Positions 1-11,520 of a stretch of 64,000 nucleotides of DNA are shown here, one piece after another. The notes under the pieces are model-generated. The model saw only the letters and a program-made list of their open reading frames with translations, had not been told where the DNA came from and searched no databases. Within the stretch, counting starts at the first letter, position 1; every line of letters starts with the position of its first letter. Position numbers and translations under genes: made by a program. The stretch comes from Bathynomus jamesi (Eukaryota > Arthropoda > Malacostraca > Isopoda > Cirolanidae): the NCBI GenBank assembly GCA_023014485.1, contig JAJOZX010003206.1, forward strand, positions 62,001-126,000, in the 5' to 3' direction.

Positions 1-388
1 AGAGAGGAGAGAGAGAAGAGGAGGAGAGAGGAGAGAGAGAAGAGAGAGAAGAGGAGGAGAGAGGAGGAGAGAGAAAGAGGAGGAGAGAGGAGAGAGAGAA
101 GAGAGAGAAGAGGAGGAGAGAGAAGAGAGAGAAGAGGAGGAGAGAGAAGAGAGAGAAGAGGAGGAGAGAGAGAGGAGGAGAGAGAAGAGGAGGAGAGAGG
201 AGAGAGAGAAGAGAGAGAAGAGGAGGAGAGAGAAGAGGAGGAGAGAAGAGAGAGAAGAGGAGGAGAGAGGAGGAGAGAGAAGAGGAGGAGAGAGGAGAGA
301 GAGAAGAGAGAGAAGAGGAGGAGAGAGAAGAGGAGAGAGAAGAGAGAGAAGAGGAGGAGAGAGAAGAGAGAGAAGAGAGAGAAGAGGA
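1..388. repeat. GA-rich microsatellite array 1
   Basis: Purine-only sequence built from irregular runs of GAGAGAA, GAGGAG and GAGAGAG. It runs from the window edge directly into the 3' end of an L2-like LINE copy on the minus strand. There is no gene here; the open frames are a by-product of a sequence lacking T. Confidence 0.95.
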
Positions 389-1364
389 GTTACAAGGAGT
401 TACAAGGAAAAGAAGTACCTCAAAAGGCCTTGCGGCCCATACCGAGGAGGTACCAATGGCAACGGGTGCCAGGGAAAATTTTGTCTTTCAAAACTATGCT
501 AGCAGTAGTAGAAACTGGGATAGAAAGTAGAAGGCTCTCTCCCCACCCTCCGCTCCCTCCCTGCCAGAGGCAGGTACGGAAAAAAGGTTGAAGAAAATAC
601 CTTGACCCTGGAAAAGTAGCCAAGGAAATTTACAGGAAAGTGGAGAATATATAAATAGCTCTATTTAGCTTGCTCACAGAGACACCGAGCAAGCGAACTC
701 CTGCAGAGTTTCTGAGGTTTTAATCTTAAACTATGAGGTGTTCTGTACTTTGTCTAGCCTATTTTTAAACAGATTTACACTTTGACTGGAAACATCCTCT
801 GAGGGAAGTTGGTTCCAGATATCAACTATTTTACAGGAAAAGAAATTTCCGCAGACTGAGGTCCTAAATGTCTTTACACACTCAAATAGTGTGCAAGATT
901 TCGTCTAACCTTTTCTTGAACTGATCCACAGAGGAACTGTTCACAACTTCCGAAGGTAACCTGTTCCATGTGTCACAGATCTTATACGTAACGTAATTCC
1001 ACACACACTAGTCCTAAACCGTTTCAAATCCAACTTCCAACCATTGTTGCGAGTTGGGTTATCATTTAAACTAAACATACTTCTAAAATCGACATCGTTG
1101 AACCCTCGTAAGAGCTTGAAAACCTCGATCAGTTGACCGCGCAGCCTCCGAGTTTCAAGCGAAAACAAGTTCAGGGCGCGTAACCGTCGATTGTAGCCCA
1201 TATGCCTAACGGAAGGGATCAACTTTGTGGCCCTCGCCTGCACTCGCTCCAGCCTCTCAATATCTTTCCTGAGGGTGGGCGACCAGAACTGCACAGCATA
1301 CTCCAGGTACGGCCGAACAAGGGAATTGTACAGTGAGAGCACAATCTCCTTGTTCCGAAACTGA
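389..1364 (-). mobile_element. CR1/L2-like LINE, 5'-truncated copy A
   Basis: Minus-strand 3' part of the same non-LTR retrotransposon that is nearly full length at 49535-52908. The left edge is the element's 3' terminus, the tandem GTTACAAGG motif on the plus strand. About 500 bases of 3' untranslated sequence follow, then the C-terminal end of the ORF2 reverse transcriptase (941-1342), with the LERVQARATKLIP block typical of CR1/L2 elements. The copy stops abruptly at 1364 inside the same codon region that continues in copy D, and is replaced by GA repeat. It is a dead 5'-truncated insertion. Confidence 0.88.
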
Positions 1365-2239
1365 GGAGGAGAGAGAAGAGAGAGAAGAGAGAAGAGGAGG
1401 AGAGAGGAGAGAGAGAAGAGGAGGAGAGAGGAGAGAGAAGAGGGAGGAGAGGAAGAGGAGGAAGAGAGGAGAGAGAAGAGGGAGGAGAGAGAAGAGGAGG
1501 AGAGAGGAGAGAGAAGAGAGGAGAGGAGGAGAGAGAAGAGAGAGAAGAGGAGGAGAGAGGAGAGGAGAAGAGGAGGAGAGAGGAGAGGAGGAGAGAGAAG
1601 AGAGAGAGAGGAGGAGAGAGAAGAGAGAAGAGGAGGAGAGAGAAGAGAGAAGAGGAGGAGAGAGAAGAGAGAGAAGAGGAGGAGAGAGAAGAGAGAGAAG
1701 AGGAGGAGAGAGAAGAGAGAGAAGAGGAGGAGAGAGAAGAGAGAAGAGGAGGAGAGAGAAGAGAGAGAAGAGGAGGAGAGAGAAGAGAGAGAAGAGGAGG
1801 AGAGAGAAGAGAGAGAAGAGGAGGAGAGAGAAGAGAGAAGAGGAGGAGAGAGAAGAGAGAAGAGGAGGAGAGAGGAGAGAGAGAAGAGGAGGAGAGAGAA
1901 GAGAGAGAAGAGGAGGAGAGAGAAGAGAGAGAAGAGGGAGAGAGAAGAGAGAGAGAAGAGGAGGAGAGAGGAGAGAGAAGAGGAGGAGAGAGGAGAGAGA
2001 AGAGAGAAGAGGAGGAGAGAGGAGAGAGGAGAGGAGGAGAGAGAAGAGAGAAGAGGAGGAGAGAGAAGAGAGAAGAGGAGGAGAGAGGAGAGGAGGAGAG
2101 AGGAGAGAGGAGAGGAGGAGAGAGAAGAGAGAGAAGAGGAGGAGAGAGAAGAGGAGGAGAGAGAAGAGGAGGAGAGAGAAGAAGAGGAGAGAGAAGAGGA
2201 GGAGAGAGAAGAGAGAGAAGAGGAGGATAGAGAAGAGGA
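1365..2239. repeat. GA-rich microsatellite array 2
   Basis: Pure A/G sequence joining the truncated 5' end of LINE copy A to the 3' terminus of copy B. The apparent 373-residue Arg/Glu/Gly ORF is a by-product of the repeat. Confidence 0.95.
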
Positions 2240-2831
2240 GTTACAAGGAGTTACAAGGAAAAGAAGTACCTCAAAAGGCCTTGCGGCCCATACCGAGGAG
2301 GTACCAATGGCAACGGGTGCCAGGGAAAATTTTGTCTTTCAACTATGCTAGCAGTAGTAGAAAACTGGATAGAAAAGTAGAAGGCTCTCTCCCCACCCTC
2401 CGCTCCCTCCCTGCCAGAGGCAGGTACGGAAAAAGGTTGAAGAAAATACCTTGACCCTGGAAAAGTAGCCAAGGAAATTTTACAGGAAAGTGGAGAATAT
2501 ATAAATAGCTCTATATTTAGCTTGCTCACAGAGACCGAGCAAGCGAACTCCTGCAGAGTTTTCTGAGGTTTTAATCTTAAACTATCAACGTGTTAAAGAA
2601 TTCCCACATATATAGTCGTTTCTAATCCAATTCTAACCATTGTGCGAGTTGGGTTATCATTTGAACTAAACATGCTTCTAAAATCGACATCTTGAACCCG
2701 CATCACGTAAGCGTCGATTGTAGCCCATATGCCTAACGAAAGGGATTAACTTTGTGGCATTTTTCGCCAGTTTCCAATCCACCTACCTACTTCCCCACCA
2801 ATACCCAGCGCGCGCACTTCGGCCATTAGCC
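2240..2831 (-). mobile_element. CR1/L2-like LINE, internally deleted copy B
   Basis: Begins with the GTTACAAGG 3' terminus and the conserved 3' untranslated region. It then jumps after CAACGTGTTAAAG (about 2587-2600) into a diverged piece of the ORF2 C-terminus (about 2600-2757). A second jump leads into a piece of the reverse transcriptase region (about 2758-2831), matching copy D near 6840-6903. The right edge again passes directly into GA repeat. It is a mosaic of three discontinuous LINE segments with no coding capacity. Confidence 0.8.
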
Positions 2832-4377
2832 GAGAAGAGAGAGAAGAGAGAGAAGAGGAGGAGAGAGAAGAGGAGGAGAGAGGAGAGAGAAGAGAGAGGA
2901 GAGGAGGAGAGAGAAGAGGAGGAGAGAGAAGAGGAGGAGAGAGAGAAGAGGAGGAGAGAGAGAAGAGGAGGAGAGAGAAGAGAGAGAAGAGGGAGGAGAG
3001 AGGAGAGAGAAGAGGAGGAGAGAGAAGAGAGAGAAGAGGAGGAGAGAGGAGAGAGAAGAGGAGGAGAGAGAAGAGAGAAGAGGAGGAGAGAGAGAGAGAG
3101 AAGAGAGAGAAGAGGAGGAGAGAGAAGAGAGAGAAGAGGAGGGAGAGAGAGAGAGAGAGAAGAGAGAGAAGAGGAGGAGAGAGAAGAGAGAGAAGAGGAG
3201 GAGAGAGGAGAGAGAAGAGGAGGAGAGAGAAGAGAGAGAAGAGAGAGAAGAGGAGGAGAGAGAAGAGAGAGAAGAGGAGGAGAGAGAAGAGAGAGAAGAG
3301 GAGGAGAGAGAAGAGAGAGAAGAGGAGGAGAGAGAAGAGGAGGAGAGAGAAGAGGAGGAGAGAGGAGAGAGAAGAGGAGGAGAGAGGAGAGAGAAGAGAG
3401 AGAAGAGGAGGAGAGAGGAGAGGAGGGAGAGAAGAGGAGGAGAGGAGGAGAGAGAAGAGGAGGAGAGAGAAAGAGAGAGAAGAGGAGGAGAGGGGAGAGA
3501 GAGAGAAGAGAGAGAAGAGGAGGAGAGAGAGAGGAGGAGAGAGAAGAGAGAGAAGAGGAGGAGAGAGGAGAGAAGAGAGAGAAGAGGAGGAGAGAGAAGA
3601 GGAGGAGAGAGAAGAGAGAGAAGAGGAGGAGAGAGGAGAGAGAGAGAGAAGAGGAGGAGAGAGAAGAGGAGGAGAGAGAAGAGAGAGAAGAGGAGGAGAG
3701 AGAAGAGGAGGAGAGAGGAGAGGAGGAGAGAGAAGAGGAGGATAGAGAAGAGGAGGAGAGAGAGAGAGAGAAGAGGAGGAGAGAGAAGAGGAGGAGAGAG
3801 GAGAGAGAAGAGGAGGAGAGAGGAGAGAGAAGAGGAGGAGAGAGAAGAGGAGAGAGAGGAGAGAGAAGAGGAGGAGAGAGGAGAGAGAAGAGAGAGAAGA
3901 GGAGGAGAGAGAAGAGAGAGAAGAGGAGGAGAGAGAGGAGAGAGAGGAGAGAGAAGAGAGAGAAGAGGAGGAGAGAGAAGAGAGAGAAGAGGAGGAGAGA
4001 GAAGAGAGAGAAGAGGAGGAGAGAGAAGAGAGAGGAGAGGAGGAGAGAGAAGAGGAGGAGAGAGAAGAGGAGGAGAGAGAAGAGGAGGAGAGAGGAGAGA
4101 GAAGAGAGAGGAGAGGAGGAGAGAGAAGAGGAGGAGAGAGAAGAGGAGGAGAGAGAAGAGGAGGAGAGAGAAGAGGAGGAGAGAGAAGAGGAGGAGAGAG
4201 AAGAGGAGGAGAGAGAGGAGGAGAGAGAAGAGGAGAGAGAGGAGAGAGAAGAGAGAAGAGGAGGAGAGAGGAGAGAGAAGAGAGAGAGAGGAGGAGAGAG
4301 AAGAGAGAGAAGAGGAGGAGAGAGAAGAGGAGGAGAGAGGAGAGAGAGAAGAGGAGGAGAGAGGAGAGAGAAGAGGA
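2832..4377. repeat. GA-rich microsatellite array 3
   Basis: About 1.5 kb of A/G-only sequence between LINE copies B and C. Local stretches repeat AGAAGAGGAGGAGAG almost perfectly, for example around 4110-4215. The 578-residue ORF over it is an artefact of composition. Confidence 0.95.
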
Positions 4378-5277
4378 GTTACAAGGAGTTACAAGGAAAA
4401 GAAGTACCTCAAAAGGCCTTGCGGCCCATACCGAGGAGGTACCAATGGCAACGGGTGCCAGGGAAAATTTTGTCTTTCAAACTATGCTAGCAGTAGTAGA
4501 AAACTGGATAGAAAAGTAGAAGGCTCTCTCCCCACCCTCCGCTCCCTCCCTGCCAGAGGCAGGTACGGAAAAAGGTTGAAGAAAATACCTTGACCCTGGA
4601 AAAGTAGCCAAGGAAATTTTACAGGAAAGTGGAGAATATATAAATAGCTCTATATTTAGCTTGCTCACAGAGACACCGAGCAAGCGAACTCCTGCAGAGT
4701 TTTCTGAGGTTTTAATCTTAAACTATGAGTGTGTTCTGTACTTTGTCTAGCCTATTTTTAAAACAGATTTACACTTTGACTGGAAACATCCTCTGAGGGA
4801 AGTTGGTTCCAGATATCAACTATTTTACAGGAAAAGAAATTTCCGCAGACTGAGGTCCTAAATGTCTTTACACACTCAAATAGTGTGCAAGATTTCGTCT
4901 AACCTTTTCTTGAACTGATCCACAGAGGAACTGTTCACAACTTCCGAAGGTAACCTGTTCCATGTGTCACAGATCTTATACGTAACGTAATTCCCACACA
5001 CACTAGTCCTAAACCGTTTCAAATCCAACTTCCAACCATTGTTGCGAGTTGGGTTATCATTTAAACTAAACATACTTCTAAAATCGACATCGTTGAACCC
5101 TCGTAAGAGCTTGAAAACCTCGATCAGTTGACCGCGCAGCCTCCGAGTTTCAAGCGAAAACAAGTTCAGGGCGCGTAACCGTCGATTGTAGCCCATATGC
5201 CTAACGGAAGGGATCAACTTTGTGGCCCTCGCCTGCACTCGCTCCAGCCTCTCAATATCTTTCCTGAGGGTGGGCGA
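4378..5277 (-). mobile_element. CR1/L2-like LINE, 5'-truncated copy C
   Basis: Same structure as copy A: 3' terminus at the left, 3' untranslated region, then the ORF2 C-terminus (4876-5238 on the minus strand). It is truncated at 5277 about 85 bases earlier in the element than copy A, within the GGGTGGGCGA sequence that continues in copy D. Nearly identical in sequence to copies A and D, so these copies are either young or homogenised. Confidence 0.88.
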
Positions 5278-5785
5278 GGAGGAGAGAGGAGAGAGAAGAG
5301 AGAGAAGAGGAGGAGAGAGGAGAGGAGGAGAGAGGAGAGAGAGAGAGAGAAGAGGAGGAGAGAGGAGAGAGAAGAGAGAGAAGAGGAGGAGAGAGAAGAG
5401 GAGGAGAGAGGAGAGAGAAGAGGAGGAGAGAGAAGGAGAGAAGAGGAGGAGAGAGAAGAGAGAGGAGAGAGAAGAGAGAGAAGAGGAGGATAGAGAAGAG
5501 GAGGAGAGAGAAGAGAGAGGAGAGAGAAAGAGAGGAAGAGGAGGAGAGAGAAGAGAGAGAGAGAGAAGAGAGAGAAGAGGAGGAGAGAGAAGAGAGAGGA
5601 GAGAGAGAGAGAAAGAGGAGGAGAGAGAAGAGAGAGAAGAGGAGGAGAGAGAAGAGAGAGGAGAGAGAAGAGAGAGAAGAGGAGGAGAGAGAAGAGAGAG
5701 GAGAGAGAAGAGAGAGAAGAGGAGGAGAGAGAAGAGAGAGAAGAGGAGGAGAGAGAAGAGAGAGAAGAGGAGGAGAGAGAAGAGA
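5278..5785. repeat. GA-rich microsatellite array 4
   Basis: A/G-only sequence of about 0.5 kb linking the truncated end of LINE copy C to the 3' terminus of copy D. Nothing else is present. Confidence 0.95.
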
Positions 5786-8453
5786 GTTACAAGGAGTTAC
5801 AAGGAAAAGAAGTACCTCAAAAGGCCTTGCGGCCCATACCGAGGAGGTACCAATGGCAACGGGTGCCACGGAAAATTTTCTACACACTCAAAGAGTGTGC
5901 AAAATTTGGTCTAACCTTTTCTTGAACTGATCCACAGAGGAACTGTTCACAACTTCCGAAGGTAACCTGTTCCATGTGTCACAGATCTTATACGTAACGT
6001 AATTCCCACACACACTAGTCCTAAACCGTTTCAAATCCAACTTCCAACCATTGTTGCGAGTTGGGTTATCATTTAAACTAAACATACTTCTAAAATCGAC
6101 ATCGTTGAACCCTCGTAAGAGCTTGAAAACCTCGATCAGTTGACCGCGCAGCCTCCGAGTTTCAAGCGAAAACAAGTTCAGGGCGCGTAACCGTCGATTG
6201 TAGCCCATATGCCTAACGGAAGGGATCAACTTTGTGGCCCTCGCCTGCACTCGCTCCAGCCTCTCAATATCTTTCCTGAGGGTGGGCGACCAGAACTGCA
6301 CAGCATACTCCAGGTACGGCCGAACAAGGGAATTGTACAGTGAGAGCACAATCTCCTTGTTCCGAAACTGAAATTGCCTCCTGATATAACCCAATAGTTT
6401 CTGGGCTTTCTTTTCCACCTCTACACACTGTTTCGTAAACTTAAGGTCGCTGCTAATTAGCACACCCAAGTCCTTTTCTAAATCAGTCACCTCGATATTA
6501 CTGCCCAACATCGAGTAGTCCGACTTGGGATTGGCGTAGCCAATGTGCATCACTTTGCATTTACCAAGTTAAACGGCATTTGCCATTTTTCGGACCACTC
6601 TCCTATCCTACCTAGGTCCGCACGCAGTTCCTCGATCGCTTCGGGCGTCCCAACATTGGCCCCAAGCTTGGTGTCATCAGCGAATTTGGCGATCCGACTG
6701 ACGATGCCACCGTCGATATCATTTATGTAAATGGTAAACAACAGTGGCCCCAAAACGGAACCCTGAGGAACCCCACTAGTGACCGAGGCCCAACCCGAAC
6801 TAGCCCTTTAATTACCACCCTCTGCCGCCTATTCCTCAGCCAGTTTTCAATCCACCTACCTATTTCCCCACCGATACCCAGCGCGCGCACTTTCGCCATT
6901 AGCCGGCGGTGAGGTACCTTATCAAAGGCTTTCTGAAAGTCGAGATAAAGTATATCAATCGCCCTACTCTTATCGTACTCACTCAACATGACGTGGAAAA
7001 ACTCGAGCAAGTTGGTGAGACACGACCTATGCCGTCTAAACCCATGTTGGGAGTCCCCAAGCAGCTTGTAGGAATCCAAATGGTCAACGATTCTATCAGC
7101 TATTATCCTTTCTAATAATTTACCTACAACTGAAGTGAGACTAATAGGACGATAGTTCCCTGGACTTTCGTGATCCCCTTTCTTAAAGATAGGGGTCACG
7201 TTGGCCTCCCTCCAGTCGCCAGGCACCTGGCCCATCTCCAACGATTTGTTGAAGACTGTAGCCAGGTGGGGAGCCACCTGGTCGCGGACTTCTCGCAAAA
7301 CACTGGGGAGAAACTGGTCTGGCCCAGGAGCCTTAAACGCGCTCAGTTTGTCTATTCTATGAGCAACGACTGTCGGGTACATCTAACACTATCCAGGCCA
7401 GCACCTTCGTGCCTCACAGCTGGCTCGGGGATGACGCGGGTATCCTCCCTGGTGAACACTCCCGCAAAGTACTCATTAAGCACATTACCGATGTCCGCGT
7501 CGGAGGTCCGCAGAACGCCGCTTCCGTCCTTTAAAGGACCTATCATGCTTCTAATGGGCTTTCTACTATTAACATAACTGAAGAACTCCTTAGGGTTCCT
7601 CTTGCAGAGGCTTGCCACCCGTAGTTCTTCGTTACGTTTCGCTAGCCTAACCTTCGCCTTCACTTCCCTACACAGGCGGACATACGCTTCAGTGTTCTCG
7701 TGGGAAAGATTGGCCTTCGCCCTCCTATACGCTACTTTCCTATTTCGGATAGCCGAAGCGATGCCACAATTGAACCACTTAGGCTGCGTTGAAGCAGGGG
7801 TGACCGGTTTTGAGGGTATGGCAGCAGACTGCAGCACCATAAACTCATCCCGGAATGCACTCCACACTCCCTCAACATCGCCGCCAACCTCTAACCCATC
7901 TCTCCTACGCTATCCCTGAGGCTAACAAAGTTCGCCCGCCGGAGATCGAGCTTACTGCCTCTCGAGTTACTACGCTTCACCCGAGGGACGCACACACGGA
8001 ACCTAATAAGACTGTGATCACTCCCGCCCAACGATTCGTCAACGGTGAGGCCAGTGACGAGGTTGTCTTCGGTCGTGAACACTAAGTCCAGAACGCTTTC
8101 GCCTCGTGTAGGCTCGTTGACCCACTGAGTGAGGAAGTTCTCATCAGCAAAGTCAACTAGCCTCCTCCCTTCAGCATCGGCAGTCCTGTTTTCCCACTTT
8201 ATGCGCGACAGTTGAAGTCTCCTAAAACTACACACACCCTATCCCCTAGCAGGCTACTGAGTTCGGTGTACAGGGCTGTATCGTCCTCGAGGAGGAGATG
8301 CGGAGGTCTGTACACCAAGATTAACCTATAGTTCGTCCCTCCCACGTTCAGATCGACGCCAAGCAGCTCCCGTTCCGACCGGAACTGGCAGTCAACCGGA
8401 CTCAACTTGTCCCTCACGTATATTAGTACCCCACCCCCTCCCCACGGGTGCGG
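5786..8453 (-). mobile_element. CR1/L2-like LINE, long copy D
   Basis: The longest copy in the left cluster. The 3' end is at 5786. Most of the 3' untranslated region is missing: after about 95 bases the sequence jumps near 5880 to the ORF2 stop region. It then covers the reverse transcriptase and most of the endonuclease domain before truncation at 8453, where GA repeat resumes. Compared with copy F it retains about 90 bases of linker (about 7430-7515) that copy F has lost, so the two copies complement each other for family reconstruction. Confidence 0.9.
5888..8417 (-). pseudogene. LINE ORF2 (endonuclease-reverse transcriptase), broken
   Basis: Minus-strand ORF2 in several overlapping frames. 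8199-8417 and 7891-8235 carry the end of the APE-type endonuclease, with LGDFNCR and the SDHSLIRF catalytic block. 7352-7867 is the linker. 6723-7382 carries fingers and palm motifs (NYRPISLTS, QHGFRRHRSCLTNLLEF, LDFQKAFDKVPH). 6550-6753 carries the FADDTKLG catalytic block, and 5888-6553 the C-terminal domain. An intact protein would nick target DNA and reverse-transcribe its own RNA. Here frame changes near 8200, 7880, 7370, 6740 and 6550 destroy it. Confidence 0.87.
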
Positions 8454-10116
8454 AGAGAGAAGAGAGAGAAGAGGAGGAGAGAGAAGAGAGAGAAGAGAGG
8501 AGAGAGAAGAGAGAAGAGGAGGAGAGAGAAGAGAGAGAAGAGGAGGAGAGAGAAGAGAGAGAAGAGGAGGAGAGAGAAGAGAGAGAAGAGGAGGAGAGAG
8601 AAGAGAGAGAAGAGGAGGAGAGAGAAGAGAGAGAAGAGGAGGAGAGAGAAGAGAGAGAAGAGGAGGAGAGAGAAGAGAGAGAAGGAGGAGAGAGAAGAGA
8701 GAGAAGAGGAGGATAGAGAAGAGAGAGAAGAGGAGGAGAGAGAAGAGAGAGAAGAGGAGGATAGAGAAGAGAGAGAAGAGGAGGATAGAGAAGAGAGAGA
8801 AGAGGAGGAGAGAGAAGAGAGAGAAGAGGAGGAGAGAGAAGAGAGAGAAGAGGAGGAGAGAGGAGAGAGAAGAGAGAGAAGAGGAGGAGAGAGAAGAGAG
8901 AGAAGAGGAGGAGAGAGAAGAGAGAAGAGGAGGAGAGAGAAGAGGAGGAGAGAGGAGAGAGAAGAGAGAGAAGAGGAGGAGAGAGAAGAGGAGGAGAGAG
9001 AAGAGAGAGAAGAGGAGGAGAGAGGAGAGAGAAGAGAGAGAAGAGGAGGAGAGAGAAGAGAGAGAAGAGGAGGAGGAGAGAAGAGAGAAGAGGAGGAGAG
9101 AGAAGAGGAGGAGAGAGGAGAGAGAAGAGAGAGAAGAGGAGGAGAGAGAAGAGAGAAGAGGAGGAGAGAGAAGAGGAGGAGAGAGGAGAGAGAAGAGAGA
9201 GAAGAGGAGGAGAGAGAAGAGGAGGAGAGAGAAGAGGAGGAGAGAGAAGAGGAGGAGAGAGAAGAGAGAGAAGAGGAGGAGAGAGAAGAGGAGGGAGAGA
9301 AGAGAGAAGAGGAGGAGAGAGAAGAGGAGGAGAGAGGAGAGAGAAGAGGAGGGAGAGAAGAGAGAAGAGGAGGAGAGAGAAGAGGAGGAGAGAGGAGAGA
9401 GAAGAGAGAGAAGAGGGGAGAGAGAAGAGGAGGAGAGAGAAGAGGAGGAGAGAGAAGAGAGAGAAGAGGAGGAGAGAGAAGAGAGAGAAGAGGAGGAGAG
9501 AGAAGAGAGAGAAGAGGATGAGAGAGAAGAGAGAGAAGAGGAGGAGAGAGGAGAGAGAAGAGAGAGAAGAGGAGGAGAGAGGAGAGAGAAGAGAGAGAAG
9601 AGGAGGAGAGAGGAGGAGAGGAGAGAGAAGAGAGAAGAGGAGGAGAGAGGAGAGAGGAGAGGAGGAGAGAGAAGAGAGAGAAGAGGAGGAGAGAGAAGAG
9701 GAGGAGAGAGGAGAGGAGGAGAGAGAAGAGAGAGAAGAGGAGGAGAGAGGAGAGGAGGAGAGAGAAGAGAGAGAAGAGGAGGAGAGAGAAGAGGAGGAGA
9801 GAGAAGAGGAGGAGAGAGGAGAGGAGGAGAGAGGAGAGGAGGAGAGAGAAGAGAGAGAAGAGGAGGAGAGAGAAGAGGAGGAGAGAGGAGAGGAGGAGAG
9901 AGAGAGAGAGAAGAGGAGGAGAGAGAAGAGGAGGAGAGAGGAGAGAGAGAGGAGGAGAGAGGAGAGGAGGAGAGAGAAGAGGAGGAGAGAGGAGAGGAGG
10001 AGAGAGGAGAGGAGGAGAGAGGAGAGGAGGAGAGAGAAGAGGAGGAGAGAGGAGAGGAGGAGAGAGGAGAGGAGGAGAGAGAAGAGGAGGAAAGAGGAGA
10101 GAGAGAAGAGGAAAGA
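8454..10116. repeat. GA-rich microsatellite array 5
   Basis: About 1.7 kb of A/G-only sequence with locally regular 30-base periodicity (for example 8525-8690), loosening towards the right. Interrupting GATAGAG variants recur at about 8712, 8760 and 8783, which suggests segmental duplication inside the array. ORFs here are not genes. Confidence 0.95.
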
Positions 10117-10357
10117 GTTACAAGGAGTTACAAGGAAAAGAAGTACCTCAAAAGGCCTTGCGGCCCATACCGAGGAGGTACCAATGGCAACGGGTGCCAG
10201 GGAAAATTTTGTCTTTCAACTATGCTAGCAGTAGTAGAAAACTGGATAGAAAAGTATATAAATAGCTCTATATTTACCTTGCTCACAGAGACACCGGGCA
10301 AGCGAACTCCTGCAGAGTTTTCTTATGTTTTAATCTTAAACTATCAACGTGTTAAAG
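10117..10357 (-). mobile_element. CR1/L2-like LINE 3' end fragment, copy E
   Basis: Only the 3' terminus and part of the 3' untranslated region remain, with an internal deletion near 10255 that removes the CT-rich segment seen in other copies. It ends at CAACGTGTTAAAGG, the same unusual junction found in copy B at about 2587-2600, and then GA repeat begins. Confidence 0.83.
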
Positions 10358-11520
10358 GAGAGGAGGAGAGAGGAGAGGAGGAGAGAGAAGAGAGGAGAGA
10401 GAAGAGGAGGAGAGAGGAGAGAGAAGAGGAGGAGAGAGAAGAGGAGGAGAGAGAAGAGGAGGAGAGAGGAGAGGAGGAGAGAGGAGAGGAGGAGAGAGGA
10501 GAGGAGGAGAGAGGAGAGGAGGAGAGAGAAGAGGAGAGAGAAGAGGAGGAGAGAGGAGAGGAGGAGAGAGGAGAGGAGGAGAGAGAGAAGAGGAGGAGAG
10601 AGAGAAGAGGAGGAGAGAAGAGGAGGGAGGAGAGAAGAGGAGGGAGGAGAGAGAGAAGAGAGGAGAGGAGGAGAGAGGAGAGGAGGAGAGAGGAGAGGAG
10701 GAGAGAGAAGAGGAGGAGAGAGAGAAGAGGAGGAGAGAAGAGGAGGGAGGAGAGAAGAGGAGGGAGGAGAGAGAGAAGAGGAGGAGAGAGAGAAGAGGAG
10801 GAGAGAGAGAAGAGGAGGAGAGAGGAGGAGGGAGGAGAGAGAGAAGAGGAGGAAGAGGAGGAGGGAGGAGAGAGAGAAGAGGAGGAGAGAGGAGGAGGGA
10901 GGAGAGAGAGAAGAGGAGGGAGGAGAGAGAGAAGAGGAGGAGAGAAGAGGAGGGATGAGAGAGAGAAGAGGAGGAGAGAGGAGGAGGGAGGAGAGAGAGA
11001 GAGGAGGAGAGAGGAGGAGGGAGGAGAGAGAGAAGAGGAGGGAGGAGAGAGAGAAGAGGAGGAGAGAAGAGGAGGGATGAGAGAGAGAAGAGGAGAAGAG
11101 AAGAGGAGAAGAGGAGAGAAGAGAAGAGGAGAGAAGAGGAGAGAAGAGAAGAGGAGAGAAGAGGAGGGAGGAGAGAGAGAAGAGGAGGAGAGAGGAGGAG
11201 GGAGGAGAGAGAGAAGAGGAGAGAGAGGAGGGAGGAGAGAGAGAAGAGGAGGGAGGAGAGAGAGAAGAGGAGGAGAGAAGAGGAGGGAGGAGAGAGAGAA
11301 GAGGAGGAGAGAAGAGGAGGGAGGAGAGAGAGAAGAGGAGAAGAGAAGAGGAGAAGAGGAGAGAAGAGAAGAGGAGAGAAGAGGAGGGAGGAGAGAGAAG
11401 AGGAGGAGAGAAGAGAAGAGGAGAAGAGAAGAGAAGAGGAGAAGAGGAGAGAAGAGGAGAAGAGGAGAGAAGAGGAGAAGAGGAGAGAAGAGAAGAGGAG
11501 AGAAGAGAAGAGGAGAGGAG
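10358..11520. repeat. GA-rich microsatellite array 6
   Basis: A/G-only sequence. The left part uses GAGGAGAGAG units. The right part (from about 10620) shifts to GGGAGGAGAGAGAGAAGAGGAG units, and from about 11090 to GAAGAGGAGAAGAG units, so the array has three sub-domains. It ends abruptly at a fragment of a different LINE. Confidence 0.95.

Noticed and set aside
5252..7919. Plus-strand ORFs opposite the LINE ORF2 copies, here and at 50700-52414
   Set aside because: Shadow frames; the minus strand carries all endonuclease and reverse transcriptase motifs.
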